Assembly: GCF_004348445.1 (NCBI RefSeq)
Contig: NZ_SMKV01000014.1
Location: 93,190-157,189, forward strand
Direction: 5' to 3'
From: Saccharopolyspora aridisoli
Lineage (GTDB): Bacteria > Actinomycetota > Actinomycetes > Mycobacteriales > Pseudonocardiaceae
Length of the DNA: 64,000 nt
Below the pieces are notes generated by a model, which was not told the DNA's origin, searched no databases, and saw only the letters and a list, made by a program, of their open reading frames with translations. Shown piece by piece: positions 34,032 through 43,604 of the stretch; the stretch's first letter is position 1; each line of letters begins with the position of its first letter. The position numbers and the translations under genes are program-made.

Positions 34032-34988
34032 TCACCTGATCCGGCGCCGCCTTGCCACCTCGGACAGCACCACACCGGCCGCGACCGAGGCGTTGAGCGA
34101 CTCGACACCAGCGGCCATCGGGATCGACACCGTCTGGTCGCAGGTCTCCCGCACCAGGCGGGACAAGCCCCGGCCCTCCGAACCGACGACGACCACCAGC
34201 GGACCGGTGGCCAGCTCCAGCTCGTCGGAGGTGATGTCGGAATCGGCGTCCAAGCCGATCACCATCAGCCCGGCTTCCTTGTAGTCCTTGAGCGTGCGCG
34301 TCAAGTTGACGGCCTTGGCGACCGGGAGCTTCGCCGCCGTGCCCGCGCTGGTCCGCCACGCCACCGCCGTGATGCCCGCACTCCGGCGCTGCGGCACGAC
34401 CACGCCGTGCGCGCCGAACGCGGACGCCGAGCGGATCACCGCGCCCAGGTTGCGCGGGTCGGTGACCCCGTCCAACGCCACGATCAGCGGCGGCAGACCG
34501 GTGTCCTGCGCGGCGGTCAACACCTCACCGGGGTGCGCGTACTCGAACGGCGGCACCTGCAGGGCCAGGCCCTGGTGCATCGCGTTGCTGGTCAGGCGGT
34601 CGAGCTCCACGCGCGGCACGTCGAGCACCGGGATGCCCCGGTCCTTGGCCTCGCGGACCGCCTCGGTGACCCGATCGTCGACGTCGATGCCCTGCGCCAC
34701 GTACAGGCCGGTGGCCGGGACACCGGCGCGGACGCACTCCACGACCGGGTTCCGCCCGGCGACCAGTTCAGGCGCGTTCTCGGCCGACGCCTGGCGCTTC
34801 GCGCGCTGCTGGTCGGCCTTGGCGCGCTGGTCGGCGCGCTTCTTGGCCGGGTGCGTGACGCGTTCCTCGGCCTTCGGCGTCGGGCCCTTGCCCTTGAGTC
34901 CGCGGCGTCGCTGCCCACCGGAGCCGACGACCATGCCCTTCTTGTTGGTCTTGCGCACACCGCCGCGGCGTTTGTCGTTGCCGGCCAC
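34032..34988 (-). CDS. rlmB: 23S rRNA (guanosine-2'-O-)-methyltransferase RlmB family
   Basis: The 318-residue SpoU-type enzyme has a long basic N-terminal extension (~1-70), a substrate-binding domain starting VAGRNPVVE, and the SPOUT trefoil domain with [26 protein letters not shown] and [18 protein letters not shown]. It 2'-O-methylates 23S rRNA (G2251 in E. coli) using SAM. It starts 3 nt after the cysS stop, so the two are co-transcribed, as in mycobacteria (Rv3580c-Rv3579c). Confidence 0.92.
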   Translation of the reverse strand: MAGNDKRRGGVRKTNKKGMVVGSGGQRRRGLKGKGPTPKAEERVTHPAKKRADQRAKADQQRAKRQASAENAPELVAGRNPVVECVRAGVPATGLYVAQGIDVDDRVTEAVREAKDRGIPVLDVPRVELDRLTSNAMHQGLALQVPPFEYAHPGEVLTAAQDTGLPPLIVALDGVTDPRNLGAVIRSASAFGAHGVVVPQRRSAGITAVAWRTSAGTAAKLPVAKAVNLTRTLKDYKEAGLMVIGLDADSDITSDELELATGPLVVVVGSEGRGLSRLVRETCDQTVSIPMAAGVESLNASVAAGVVLSEVARRRRIR

Positions 34989-34991
34989 GAG

Positions 34992-36380
34992 TTACCCGTC
35001 TTTCAATGTCCACGTCGGACCGTCGGGGGTGTCCTCGACGGCGATCCCGCCCTCCTGCAACCGGTCCCGCAGCAGGTCGGCGGTGGCGAAGTCGCGCTCC
35101 GCACGCGCCTTCTGGCGCTGTTCGAGCACCAACCGCACGGCTTCGCCGAGCGCCTCGTGAGCGGCGTTGCCGCCGTCCTCGGCCCACTGCGGCGACAGCG
35201 GATCCAGGCCGAGCACGCCGGTCATCGCGCGCACCGCGGAGGCGGCGGCGCGAGCCGCCTCGTCGTCACCGCGGTCCAGCGCGGCGTTGCCCTCGCGGAC
35301 CGCCGCGTGCACGGCGGCGGTGGCCTGCGGTGTGCCCAGGTCGTCGTCGAGGGCCTGGGCGAAGTCCTCGGAGACCTCGCTCGGCTCGACCGAACCGGTT
35401 CGGTCGACGACCTTGCGGACGAAGTTCTCGATCCGGCCGAACGCCGAAGCCGCTTCCTTCAGGCCCGCTTCGGAGAACTCGATCGTCGACCGGTAGTGCG
35501 GCGTCACCAGGTAGTAGCGCAGCTCGACGGCGCGGGCGCGCTCCAGCACCGCCGGGATGGACAGCACGTTGCCGAGCGACTTCGACATCTTCTCGCCGCT
35601 CATGGTGACCCACGCGTTGTGCATCCAGTACTGCGCGAACCCATCGCCCGCCGCGTGGGACTGCGCCAGCTCGTTCTCGTGGTGCGGGAAGACCAGGTCC
35701 AGGCCGCCGCCGTGGATGTCGAACTCGCCGCCCAGGTAGAAGGTCGCCATCGCCGAGCACTCCAAGTGCCAGCCCGGACGCCCGTGACCCCACGGCGTCG
35801 GCCAGCTCGGCTCACCCGGCTTGGCGCCCTTCCACAGGGTGAAGTCACGCGGGTCGCGCTTGCCGGAGGCCAGCGACTCGCCCTGCTGCACCTCGTCGAG
35901 GCGCTGCCCGGACAGCCGACCGTACTCGTCGCCGTAGGAGGCGACGTCGAAGTAGACGTCACCGCCGGATGCGTAGGCGTGCCCCTTGTCGATCAGACGC
36001 TGGATCAGGTCGATCATCTGCGTGACGTGCCCGGTGGCGCGCGGCAGCACCGACGGCGGTAGGCAGCCCAGCCGGTCGTAGGCCGACTCGAAAGCGCGCT
36101 CGTGCGTGGACGCCCACTCCCACCATGGCCGACCGGCGTCGGCGGCCTTGGTGAGGATCTTGTCGTCGATGTCGGTGACGTTGCGCACCAGGCGCACGTC
36201 GTAGCCGGAGTGCTGCAACCAGCGCCGCAGCACGTCGAAGTTCAACCCGCTGCGAACGTGACCGACGTGCGGAACGCCTTGCACGGTGGCACCACAGACA
36301 TAGATCGACGCCACTCCGTCGCAGCGCGGGTGGAACTCGCGCGTCGTGCGGGTCGCTGTGTCGTGCAGGTGCAGGCTCAC
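34992..36380 (-). CDS. cysS: Cysteinyl-tRNA synthetase
   Basis: The 462-residue class I synthetase shows the HIGH-type motif HVGH within [19 protein letters not shown], the zinc/cysteine site [17 protein letters not shown] and the KMSKS loop. It loads cysteine onto tRNA-Cys. The start GTG 36380 ([10 protein letters not shown]) matches the family; a GTG eight codons upstream is possible. Followed by rlmB. Confidence 0.96.
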   Translation of the reverse strand: MSLHLHDTATRTTREFHPRCDGVASIYVCGATVQGVPHVGHVRSGLNFDVLRRWLQHSGYDVRLVRNVTDIDDKILTKAADAGRPWWEWASTHERAFESAYDRLGCLPPSVLPRATGHVTQMIDLIQRLIDKGHAYASGGDVYFDVASYGDEYGRLSGQRLDEVQQGESLASGKRDPRDFTLWKGAKPGEPSWPTPWGHGRPGWHLECSAMATFYLGGEFDIHGGGLDLVFPHHENELAQSHAAGDGFAQYWMHNAWVTMSGEKMSKSLGNVLSIPAVLERARAVELRYYLVTPHYRSTIEFSEAGLKEAASAFGRIENFVRKVVDRTGSVEPSEVSEDFAQALDDDLGTPQATAAVHAAVREGNAALDRGDDEAARAAASAVRAMTGVLGLDPLSPQWAEDGGNAAHEALGEAVRLVLEQRQKARAERDFATADLLRDRLQEGGIAVEDTPDGPTWTLKDG

Positions 36381-36462
36381 GCCCCCGATGGTACGGGGAA
36401 GCACTCCGGCTCAATCACGACAGGCCGTTTGTCGTCAAGGCCGCTCTTGAACGTGGGACCGG

Positions 36463-37143
36463 TCAGCTCAGCAGATCTCGGACCGCGTCGATCAAGCCGG
36501 TCGGGCGCTCGGCGGTGGGAGCGGGGTCGACGATCGCGACCTGGCACCCGACACCGGCCGCGCCGCCGTCGGCTTCCTCGCTGTCGCCGACCATCAGCGC
36601 CTCCTCCGGCGCGACGCCGAGGCGTTCGCAGGCCCGCAGGAAGATCTTCGGGTCCGGCTTGATCACCTCTTCGAGGTAGGACAGCAGGAACTCGTCGACG
36701 TGCTTGCTGACGTCGAGGCGGTCGAAGGCGGGGCGGATGTCGAAGGCGATGTTGCTGATCACACCGACCTTCACGCCCTGCTCGTGCAGTCGGCGCAGCA
36801 CCTCGGCGGTGTCCGGGTACGGGGTCCACTGATCGGGGTCGATCAGCCGCGCGTAGAGGCTCTGGGCCTGCGCGTCCTGGATCCCGGAGCTGCGCAGCAC
36901 CTCGACGTAGACCTTGCGGTGCAGCGCGGGGTCGAGGTCGCGGTTCTCCCAGGCTTCGATGAACTCGTCACCGAGCTCGGTGATCCGCCCTGTCGGAGCG
37001 GTCATCCGGCGCATGATCTCGGCCTGCGCGGAGAGGTCGAAGGGGCTGCCGTCGGCGTCGGTGAGGTCGGAGTACCAGGACGGGTTCTCCTCCAGGCGGA
37101 ACAGGGTGCCGGAGAAGTCGAAGATCACCGCTCGCAGAGTCAC
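36463..37143 (-). CDS. HAD superfamily hydrolase
   Basis: The 226-residue phosphatase-like protein has the nucleophile motif in VIFDFSGTL, motif II in VISNI, the lysine in IKPDPKIF and motif IV MVGDSEEAD. In motif I the first Asp (DFSGT) is kept but the usual second Asp is Ser, which is expected to weaken phosphatase chemistry. GTG 37143 has a TACCGT -10-like box at the right distance for a leaderless start; ATG 37185 is the alternative. A 7-3-7 palindrome (37159-37175) lies between the two starts. Confidence 0.82.
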   Translation of the reverse strand: MTLRAVIFDFSGTLFRLEENPSWYSDLTDADGSPFDLSAQAEIMRRMTAPTGRITELGDEFIEAWENRDLDPALHRKVYVEVLRSSGIQDAQAQSLYARLIDPDQWTPYPDTAEVLRRLHEQGVKVGVISNIAFDIRPAFDRLDVSKHVDEFLLSYLEEVIKPDPKIFLRACERLGVAPEEALMVGDSEEADGGAAGVGCQVAIVDPAPTAERPTGLIDAVRDLLS

Positions 37144-37247
37144 ACCGGCAACGGTATGCGGGTTCGGCGAACCCGACATGAACATGCGGCCAACCTCACG
37201 ACCAGGAGCGAGGATTTCCCCCGTTCGCCGCGTCGCGCTCCGGGAGC

Positions 37248-37272
37248 GGGCGGTTCCGGCCCGACACCGCCC
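37248..37272 (-). terminator. Hairpin between the small membrane protein and the HAD gene
   Basis: GGGCGGT pairs with ACCGCCC over an 11-nt loop, downstream of the 37294-37530 frame on the minus strand. Confidence 0.4.
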
Positions 37273-37293
37273 GGGATCGACGTCCTCGCCAGG

Positions 37294-37530
37294 CTAGAAC
37301 TGCCCGCACCGGACGCGAGATTCCGGATTGTGGAAATGACGGCTCTGGTCGTTCTTCATCGGGAGGACTATGGCCGCAACGCTCGCCGAGGCGCTCAGCC
37401 ACAGCAGCACGACTGCCAGCGCGAGGTCGAGCTCGTCGCCCAGCGACCAGAGCACGACCGACACCGGCCACATCACCGAGGGCTGCACAACGAGCAGCCG
37501 ACGCACCCACCGGTTCCGCTCGATCAACAT
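37294..37530 (-). CDS. Small hypothetical membrane protein
   Basis: The 78-residue frame encodes two hydrophobic segments (~11-29 and ~34-56) separated by the acidic GDELD loop, with a basic N terminus. It fills the gap between ispF and the HAD gene and no other frame there is better. The ribosome binding site is weak. It may be a real small membrane protein or a chance frame. Confidence 0.4.
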   Translation of the reverse strand: MLIERNRWVRRLLVVQPSVMWPVSVVLWSLGDELDLALAVVLLWLSASASVAAIVLPMKNDQSRHFHNPESRVRCGQF

Positions 37531-37630
37531 GGTTCGAGCATCGCGCGCCCGGACCCCTGATCAGAAGAGCGCGCCCCCTGAGTTTTCCCCGACTCCAACT
37601 GCCCGACACACCGGGGTACCTGCCCGTTAC

Positions 37631-38107
37631 TCAGCGGAAAACCAACGCGGTCGCCACCGCCGCGATGCCCTCGCCACGACCGGTCAGGCCCAATCCGTCC
37701 GAGGTCGTGCCCGCGACCGACACCGGAGCTCCGACCGCCTTCGACAGCACCTGCTGCGCCTCCTCGCGACGCTTGCCGATCCGCGGCGCGTTGCCGATCA
37801 CCTGAACCGCCGCGTTGCCGATCGCATGACCGGCGGCGTCGATCCGGGCGCGGACCTCCTCCAGCAGCTCCGCGCCGTGCGCACCGGCCCAGCGATCGTC
37901 GCCGGTCCCGAACACCGCGCCCAGGTCACCCAGGCCCGACGCCGACAGCAGCGCGTCGCACAACGCGTGCGAGGCCACGTCACCGTCCGAGTGCCCGGCG
38001 CAGCCGTCCACACCCGGCCACTGCAACCCGGCGATCCAGCACTCGCGCCCGGCCTCGATCGGGTGCACGTCGACACCCTGCCCGACGAACGGCAGACGAT
38101 CAGTCAC
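37631..38107 (-). CDS. ispF: 2-C-methyl-D-erythritol 2,4-cyclodiphosphate synthase
   Basis: The 158-residue protein has the metal motif [23 protein letters not shown] and the C-terminal [15 protein letters not shown] signature. It forms the cyclic diphosphate in the MEP isoprenoid pathway, working as a trimer. GTG 38107 overlaps the ispD stop (GTGA), so the two are coupled. Length matches the family. Confidence 0.96.
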   Translation of the reverse strand: MTDRLPFVGQGVDVHPIEAGRECWIAGLQWPGVDGCAGHSDGDVASHALCDALLSASGLGDLGAVFGTGDDRWAGAHGAELLEEVRARIDAAGHAIGNAAVQVIGNAPRIGKRREEAQQVLSKAVGAPVSVAGTTSDGLGLTGRGEGIAAVATALVFR

Positions 38108-38796
38108 TTGGGGGAACTCTCCTCGGTGGCCAGCACGGCCTCGGCGATCGCCAGGTCGAAAGCGGTCGTGATCTTCAGGGCGTCGGGATGTCCGTCGACG
38201 GTGCGCACCTTGCCCCCGACGCGCTCGACCAGCCCGGCGTCGTCGGTGGCGATGTCGCCCGCGGCGGCGTAGGCCTGCCGCAGCACGTCGATGTTGAAGC
38301 CCTGAGGAGTTTGCACCGCACGCAGCGGTGCGCGGTCGACGGTCTCCACGACCGTTCCCGACTCGTCGACCCTCTTGATCGTGTCCGTCACGGGGAGCAC
38401 TGGGATCACGGCGGGCGCACCGGCCTCCACCGCGGACACGACATCGCGAATCATGGTCGCCGGGGTGAAGCACCGTGCGGCGTCGTGCACCAGCACGACC
38501 CGTGCATCCGGAGCCACCTCCGCGACAGCGCCCAGCGCCAGGCGCACCGAGTCGGTTCGCTCGGCGCCGCCTGGCACCACGTGCGCGTTCGGCAGCGTGG
38601 CGAGCTCGGCCGCCACGACCTCGACCTGGTCGGGCGGCGAAGCCACCACGACGTGCTGCACGCAGCCCGAGCCCAGCAGGCCCCGAACCGCGCGCAGCAG
38701 CAGGGACTCACCCTTCACCGGAACCAGCGCCTTGGGCCGGTTCATCCCCAGGCGCACCCCGCGACCAGCTGCGGGGACCAGCGCGACAACGCTCAC
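38104..38796 (-). CDS. ispD: 2-C-methyl-D-erythritol 4-phosphate cytidylyltransferase
   Basis: The 230-residue enzyme couples CTP to methylerythritol phosphate. Motifs are [11 protein letters not shown] (nucleotide loop), [14 protein letters not shown] and [13 protein letters not shown]. It starts 19 nt after the carD stop, giving a carD-ispD-ispF operon as in mycobacteria. Confidence 0.95.
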   Translation of the reverse strand: MSVVALVPAAGRGVRLGMNRPKALVPVKGESLLLRAVRGLLGSGCVQHVVVASPPDQVEVVAAELATLPNAHVVPGGAERTDSVRLALGAVAEVAPDARVVLVHDAARCFTPATMIRDVVSAVEAGAPAVIPVLPVTDTIKRVDESGTVVETVDRAPLRAVQTPQGFNIDVLRQAYAAAGDIATDDAGLVERVGGKVRTVDGHPDALKITTAFDLAIAEAVLATEESSPK

Positions 38797-38815
38797 GCTT
38801 CAGCCGTTCCGATGA

Positions 38816-39304
38816 TCAAACCGCGGCGGCGAGGACTTCGTCCAGCAGTGTTTCCGCCTTGCCTTCGTCAGTGCCCTCCGCCAGCGCCAATTCGCTGACC
38901 AGGATCTGACGGGCTTTCGCCAGCATTCGCTTCTCGCCTGCGGACAGGCCACGATCCTTCTCGCGTCGCCAGAGGTCGCGCACCACTTCAGCCACCTTGT
39001 TGACATCGCCGGAGGCGAGTTTCTCGAGGTTGGCCTTGTACCGACGAGACCAGTTCGTGGGCTCTTCGGTGTGCGGGGCCCGCAACACGTCGAAGACTCG
39101 ATCCAGACCCTCTTGACCGACGACGTCCCGAACACCGACGATCTCGGCGTTGTCAGCGGGAACGCGCACCGTCAGGTCGCCCTGCGCGACCTTGAGGACG
39201 AGGTACTGCTTCTCCTCGCCCTTGATCACACGAGTCTCGATTGCTTCGATGAGCGCGGCACCGTGGTGCGGGTAGACGACGGTCTCTCCGACCTTGAAAA
39301 CCAT
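38816..39304 (-). CDS. carD: CarD family RNA polymerase-binding regulator
   Basis: The 162-residue protein has the N-terminal RNA-polymerase interaction domain [17 protein letters not shown] and the C-terminal helical DNA-binding domain with [13 protein letters not shown] and [12 protein letters not shown]. CarD stabilises the open promoter complex, particularly at rRNA promoters, and is essential in M. tuberculosis. GAGGAC precedes the ATG. A TTGCCC-N18-TAGCGA promoter candidate lies upstream (about 39319-39352). It is divergent from the lpqE-like gene. Confidence 0.96.
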   Translation of the reverse strand: MVFKVGETVVYPHHGAALIEAIETRVIKGEEKQYLVLKVAQGDLTVRVPADNAEIVGVRDVVGQEGLDRVFDVLRAPHTEEPTNWSRRYKANLEKLASGDVNKVAEVVRDLWRREKDRGLSAGEKRMLAKARQILVSELALAEGTDEGKAETLLDEVLAAAV

Positions 39305-39603
39305 GTGTCCTCTGCCCCTTTCGCTACCCCCACTTTAACACGTAGGGCAACTGGGCCTCGACCACCTCACCAACCGTATTTGCAGGTCAGAGCATGGGTG
39401 GGACTTGACAAGACCCGCTCCGACGTGCAAGGCAGCCCCTTTCGGCCCTGTGAAACCATCCACTGTGGACCGCCCAGTCGGGTGGTCCCCCGGGCCTGTC
39501 GGAGCCCCGCGATACGTAGTTCGGCAAGCCCCTGCACGCCCACCGGGGGGTGGGGATTAAGCTCCACGTGGTTGTCCGGCAATCAGGAAGGGACGCTGCA
39601 ACC

Positions 39604-40185
39604 GTGAGCCGCCCTCAGCACCTCAAGGCCGTCCGCCTGCGGTTGATCCCGGCCGCACTCGGACTCGGCGCCGTCGTCGCCCTCGCTGGCTGCAGTGCCG
39701 GTCAGATCACCGAGACCGACACGCAGGTCGCCGCAGTCAACGGCGGTAGCGGTGAAGCGAAGCAGGTCGCCGTCCGCAACGCCACGCTCTCCTTCCCGAC
39801 CGGGGGCGCGTTCTACCGCGCCGGCTCGTCGGCGCCGCTGGAGCTCGTCCTGAGCAACGAAGGACCGAACGACAAGCTCGTGCAGGTCACGAGTCCGTAC
39901 GCGGCATCGGCGCAGGTCAGCGGCACCAGCGACCTGCCTAGCCACACCGCTGTGCACGCGACCGGACCGTCGGCGCAGTCGGCGAGCGCCGGCCAGCGCA
40001 CGGTGCAGATCACGCTGAACGGGCTCAAGCAGGACATCACGCCCGGTGTGACCATCCCGGTGACGTTCGTGTTCGCGCAGGCCGGTCAGATCACCGTGCA
40101 GGTGCCGATCGGCGAGGACCACAACCCGCGCCCGGAGCACGGCAGCCCCGTCCCAGGAGGCCACCAGTCCGGCGGCGGTCACTGA
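39604..40185 (+). CDS. LpqE-like lipoprotein
   Basis: The 193-residue product starts at GTG 39604 with AGGAAGGG upstream and has a signal peptide with lipobox LAGC, so it is a membrane-anchored exported protein. The body is a beta-rich PCu(A)C-like or immunoglobulin-like domain (FPTGGAFYRAGSSAPLELVLSNEG). The C terminus is His/Gly/Pro-rich, which might bind metal. In M. tuberculosis lpqE (Rv3584) has the same place, divergent from carD and upstream of radA. Function is unknown. Confidence 0.82.
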   Translation: MSRPQHLKAVRLRLIPAALGLGAVVALAGCSAGQITETDTQVAAVNGGSGEAKQVAVRNATLSFPTGGAFYRAGSSAPLELVLSNEGPNDKLVQVTSPYAASAQVSGTSDLPSHTAVHATGPSAQSASAGQRTVQITLNGLKQDITPGVTIPVTFVFAQAGQITVQVPIGEDHNPRPEHGSPVPGGHQSGGGH

Positions 40186-40198
40186 CCCAGAACCCCAC

Positions 40199-40232
40199 GA
40201 AGCCCGGAGCGCCCTCGGACGCCCCGGGCTTC
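40199..40232 (+). terminator. Terminator after the LpqE-like gene
   Basis: GAAGCCCGG pairs perfectly with CCGGGCTTC, with an inner GCG/CGC pair, 14 bp downstream of the stop codon. Confidence 0.75.
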
Positions 40233-40278
40233 AGTGCGTTCACACCGCTCCTGACCGCCACCCGAGGCCCCGGACCTG

Positions 40279-40302
40279 CCGTGATCAGACCCCCGATCAC
40301 CG
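40279..40302 (+). repeat. 24-bp intergenic repeat with internal dyad, copy 1
   Basis: CCGTGATCAGACCCCCGATC plus ACCG recurs at 40469-40492 with one change. Each copy contains GTGATC and GATCAC in inverted orientation. The pair sits in the 399-bp lpqE-radA gap, which has several further palindromes (GATCACGGC near 40318, GTCACG-C-CGTGAC near 40425) and no gene. Confidence 0.6.
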
Positions 40303-40468
40303 CCGCATCCCGGCACCCGATCACGGCGGCAAGCCGCCACGACCACGCCGCGACCACGTGACCTAGATCACCGTGGTTGCCTCGGTCACCCCAGGAGCCC
40401 GGGAGCCGAGGACCCGATCGCCCTGTCACGCCGTGACCCGTTCACCCGAGCCTGGACCCGGCTCACCG

Positions 40469-40492
40469 CCGTGATCGGACCCCCGATCACCG
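40469..40492 (+). repeat. 24-bp intergenic repeat with internal dyad, copy 2
   Basis: Second copy of the unit at 40279, exactly 190 bp away and differing at one base. It lies about 90 bp upstream of the radA start and could be a regulatory site. Confidence 0.6.
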
Positions 40493-40584
40493 GTGTTCCG
40501 GGGCAACCTGGGTCCGCGCTCGTGGGAGGTTCGTGTTCGCGAGTCGGCGGGGCGATGGTCGGGGTGGGTGGATAGCCTCGGCGC

Positions 40585-41973
40585 GTGCCGCCCAAGACTC
40601 GTTCTCCTCGCCCTGCGTTCCGCTGCGCTGATTGCGGCCATGAGGTCGCCAAGTGGGTCGGCCGGTGCCCCGGGTGCCAAGCGTGGGGAACCATCGAGGA
40701 GGCCGCGCCCGCCCGGCCTGCGCTGGCGAAGGTTTCGGCCGGGGCGCCGAGCACCCCGGCACGGCCGATCGCCGAAGTCGACCTGGACTCGGCGCGGTCG
40801 GTGTCGACCGGCATCGGCGAGCTGGACCGGGTGCTGGGCGGCGGGATCGTGCCCGGAGCCGTCGTGCTGCTCGCCGGAGAGCCAGGTGTGGGTAAGAGCA
40901 CTCTCCTGCTGGAGGTCGCGCACCGATGGGCCTCCGGGTCCTCGCCCGGCGCGTCCCTGTACGTCACCGGCGAGGAATCCGCGGGGCAGGTCCGGCTCCG
41001 GGCCGAGCGAACCGACTCGGTGCACCCCGAGCTGTTCCTGGGTGCCGAGAGCGACCTGTCAGCCGTCCTGGGGCACGTCGACGCGGTCAAGCCCGGACTG
41101 CTCATCGTCGACTCCGTGCAGACCGTCCAGTCGCCCGACGCCGACGGCAGTCCGGGCGGCGTGACGCAGGTGCGCGCGGTGACCACGGCGCTGGTGGCGC
41201 TGGCCAAGGAGCGCGGGCTTCCGGTCGTGCTGGTCGGGCACGTCACCAAGGACGGCGCGGTCGCCGGGCCTCGCGTGCTGGAGCACCTGGTGGACGTGGT
41301 GCTGCAGTTCGAGGGCGACCGGCACTCCTCGCTGCGGATGCTGCGCGGCGTGAAGAACCGCTTCGGCCCGTCGGACGAGGTCGGTTGCTTCGAGCAGCGC
41401 GACGACGGCATCGCCGAGGTGCTGGACCCGTCGGGCCTGTTCATCAACCGGCAGGAAGCCGCCGTGGACGGAACGGCGGTGACCGTCATGGTCGAGGGCA
41501 AGCGCCCGCTGCTGGTGGAGATCCAGGCCCTGCTGATGAAGACCGAGATGGCCATGCCGCGCCGGTCGGTGAGCGGGCTGGACTCGGCGCGGGTGTCGAT
41601 GATGCTGGCGGTGCTGGGCAAGCACGGGCACATCCCGACCGGCTCGCACGACGTGTTCGCCGCGACGGTGGGCGGCACCAAGATCGGTGAGCCGGCCGCC
41701 GATCTGGCGATCGCGATGGCCGTCGCGTCCTCCCAGACGGGTCGTCCGCTGCCGCCGAACCTGGTGGTGATCGGCGAGGTCGGGCTGGCGGGCGAGATCC
41801 GCCGGGTCAACGGCGTGGGTCGGCGCTTGGCGGAGGCCGCGAGGCTCGGTTTCGATCGGGCGCTGGTGCCACCGGATCCGGGACCGCTCCCCAAGGGGAT
41901 CAAGGTCACCGAGGTCGCGACCATCAAGGACGCGCTGAAGCTGGTCCGCCGCCGCAAGCAGGATTCGGACTAG
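40585..41973 (+). CDS. radA: DNA repair protein RadA
   Basis: The 462-residue protein has the N-terminal C4 zinc finger (Cys14, Cys17, Cys28, Cys31), a RecA-like ATPase with Walker A GEPGVGKST near residue 98, the RadA-specific KNRFG motif and a C-terminal Lon-protease-like domain. It is a helicase that drives branch migration during recombination. GTG 40585 is used. Its stop overlaps by 4 bp the stop of the convergent membrane protein. In mycobacteria disA follows radA; here it does not. Confidence 0.96.
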   Translation: MPPKTRSPRPAFRCADCGHEVAKWVGRCPGCQAWGTIEEAAPARPALAKVSAGAPSTPARPIAEVDLDSARSVSTGIGELDRVLGGGIVPGAVVLLAGEPGVGKSTLLLEVAHRWASGSSPGASLYVTGEESAGQVRLRAERTDSVHPELFLGAESDLSAVLGHVDAVKPGLLIVDSVQTVQSPDADGSPGGVTQVRAVTTALVALAKERGLPVVLVGHVTKDGAVAGPRVLEHLVDVVLQFEGDRHSSLRMLRGVKNRFGPSDEVGCFEQRDDGIAEVLDPSGLFINRQEAAVDGTAVTVMVEGKRPLLVEIQALLMKTEMAMPRRSVSGLDSARVSMMLAVLGKHGHIPTGSHDVFAATVGGTKIGEPAADLAIAMAVASSQTGRPLPPNLVVIGEVGLAGEIRRVNGVGRRLAEAARLGFDRALVPPDPGPLPKGIKVTEVATIKDALKLVRRRKQDSD

Positions 41974-42566
41974 GGGAGCACCCGGAACGGGGTGGGCGCG
42001 CTGGCGATCGAGGTGAGCCGGGCGACCGCCAAGTAGTCGCCGGGCGGCACCCTTTCCTGACGGGCGGCGCAGCCCGGGGCCGAGGTCAGGCCCTGCCACA
42101 GCACGTCGTTGCGGACGGGTTTGCCGGGTTCGAGGACCGGCCGCTCGTTGGTCGATTCCGCGTAGCAGTCGTTGCTGGACCACACTTGGCGTCCGGCCGG
42201 GGTGGTCACCTCGATCTCGCGGAGCATCCGGTTGAGGTCGCGCAGGCACGGTCGGGGACCGATGTTGGTGACAACGACGGCCAGTCCGATCCGCTCGCCC
42301 GTCCGGAACGTGGGCCGCCCGACTTCGGAGCCCACGCGCAGCGTCTGGTCCGGGCATGCTTCCGGCCCGTGGTCGGCGGCGACCGCCACGGGCTGTCCTG
42401 GCGGTCTGGCCACGTGCTGCTGCGTCGTGGCGCCCCGTTCTCCGGTACCGGTGAACAGGGCGACCAAGCCCCACCCGAGCAGTGCCACGAGCACGGAGAC
42501 GGACATCGCCACGGCGCGGCGACGCCAGTACACCGCAGGGGGCAACGGACCGTTCGGATCAAGCAC
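41970..42566 (-). CDS. Conserved membrane-anchored protein, Rv3587c-like by position
   Basis: The 198-residue product has a short cytosolic N terminus (DPNGPLPPAVYWRRR), one transmembrane helix (~22-42) and an exported domain with four cysteines and WSSNDCYAES and VPPGDYLAVARL motifs, resembling a beta-sandwich. The frame stays open upstream through mutY; GTG 42566 is chosen because it places the helix near the N terminus. It lies between radA and mutY, exactly where Rv3587c lies in M. tuberculosis. Function is unknown. Confidence 0.75.
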   Translation of the reverse strand: MLDPNGPLPPAVYWRRRAVAMSVSVLVALLGWGLVALFTGTGERGATTQQHVARPPGQPVAVAADHGPEACPDQTLRVGSEVGRPTFRTGERIGLAVVVTNIGPRPCLRDLNRMLREIEVTTPAGRQVWSSNDCYAESTNERPVLEPGKPVRNDVLWQGLTSAPGCAARQERVPPGDYLAVARLTSIASAPTPFRVLP

Positions 42567-42701
42567 GAACCGACCGTAACCCGGAGGCTGCGCTGAATGA
42601 TCCACCCAACGATCGCCCGATGGGGCGTATCCGCTGCTGGCGAGTGACCAAAGGGCGTCTTTCGGGCGATCACCGATCGCCTGGCAGTATCTGAAGACGC
42701 C

Positions 42702-43604
42702 ATGAACACTCCCGCCACCGGAGCCGACACCCGGCTCGACCTCGACGCCCTGGCCGACTGGTTCACCGCCACCGCCCGCCCGCTGCCCTGGCGCGCCCCG
42801 GGCGTGACGGGCTGGGGTGTGCTGGTCAGCGAGACGATGCTGCAGCAGACACCGGTCAACCGCGTGCAGCCGATCTGGGAGGAGTGGATGCGCCGTTGGC
42901 CGCGTCCCTCCGACCTGGCCGCCGAGTCGCAGGGCGAGGTGCTGCGCGCGTGGGGCAAGCTCGGCTACCCGCGTCGCGCGCTGCGCCTGCACGAGGCCGC
43001 CGCGACGATCGCCGCCGAGCACGGCGACGTGGTGCCCTCCGACGTGGAAACCCTGCTCGCGCTGCCCGGCATCGGCGCCTACACGGCCCGCGCCGTGGCG
43101 GCCTTCGCCTACGGCAGGCGCGCTCCGGTCGTCGACACCAACGTCCGCCGGGTCGTGGCCCGCGCGGTGCACGGCGCCGGTGACGCGGGACCGCCGTCGA
43201 CCAACCGCGACCTCGCCGACGTGGACGCCCTGCTGCCCGCCGAGGACGCGCCTGCGGCGACGCTGTCGGCGGCGTTCATGGAGCTCGGGCAGGTCGTGTG
43301 CACGGTCCGCTCGCCGAGCTGCGAGCGGTGCCCGATCGCCGCCGACTGCGCCTGGCAGCACAACGGCCGACCGGCCTACGCGGGCCCGCCGAAGAAGGTT
43401 CAGAAGTTCGCGGGAACCGACCGCCAGGTGCGCGGCAGGCTGCTGGACGTGCTGCGCGGTTCGACCGGCCCGGTCACCCGCGATCAGCTCGACGCGGCGT
43501 GGAACGAGGCCGGTCAGCGCGATCGATGCCTGGACTCCCTGCTGGTGGACGGGCTCGTCGAGCAGACCGACGACGGCCGCTTCTCGCTCCCCGGAGAGCG
43601 CTGA
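42702..43604 (+). CDS. mutY: A/G-specific adenine glycosylase
   Basis: The 300-residue enzyme removes adenine mispaired with 8-oxoguanine. Catalytic Glu44 is in VSETMLQQT, the helix-hairpin-helix LPGIGAYTAR is at 121-130, Asp145 is in VVDTNVRR, and the 4Fe-4S cluster cysteines are 200, 207, 210 and 216. The C-terminal NUDIX-like 8-oxoG recognition domain of longer MutY proteins is reduced to ~80 residues. The stop overlaps the start of the next gene. Confidence 0.94.
   Translation: MNTPATGADTRLDLDALADWFTATARPLPWRAPGVTGWGVLVSETMLQQTPVNRVQPIWEEWMRRWPRPSDLAAESQGEVLRAWGKLGYPRRALRLHEAAATIAAEHGDVVPSDVETLLALPGIGAYTARAVAAFAYGRRAPVVDTNVRRVVARAVHGAGDAGPPSTNRDLADVDALLPAEDAPAATLSAAFMELGQVVCTVRSPSCERCPIAADCAWQHNGRPAYAGPPKKVQKFAGTDRQVRGRLLDVLRGSTGPVTRDQLDAAWNEAGQRDRCLDSLLVDGLVEQTDDGRFSLPGER

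Noticed and set aside
32282..34108. N-terminal extension that would fuse the AlgX-like protein to ~600 extra residues
   Set aside because: The extension lies out of frame over the AlgI-like gene, which has all MBOAT motifs in its own frame; the extension has none.
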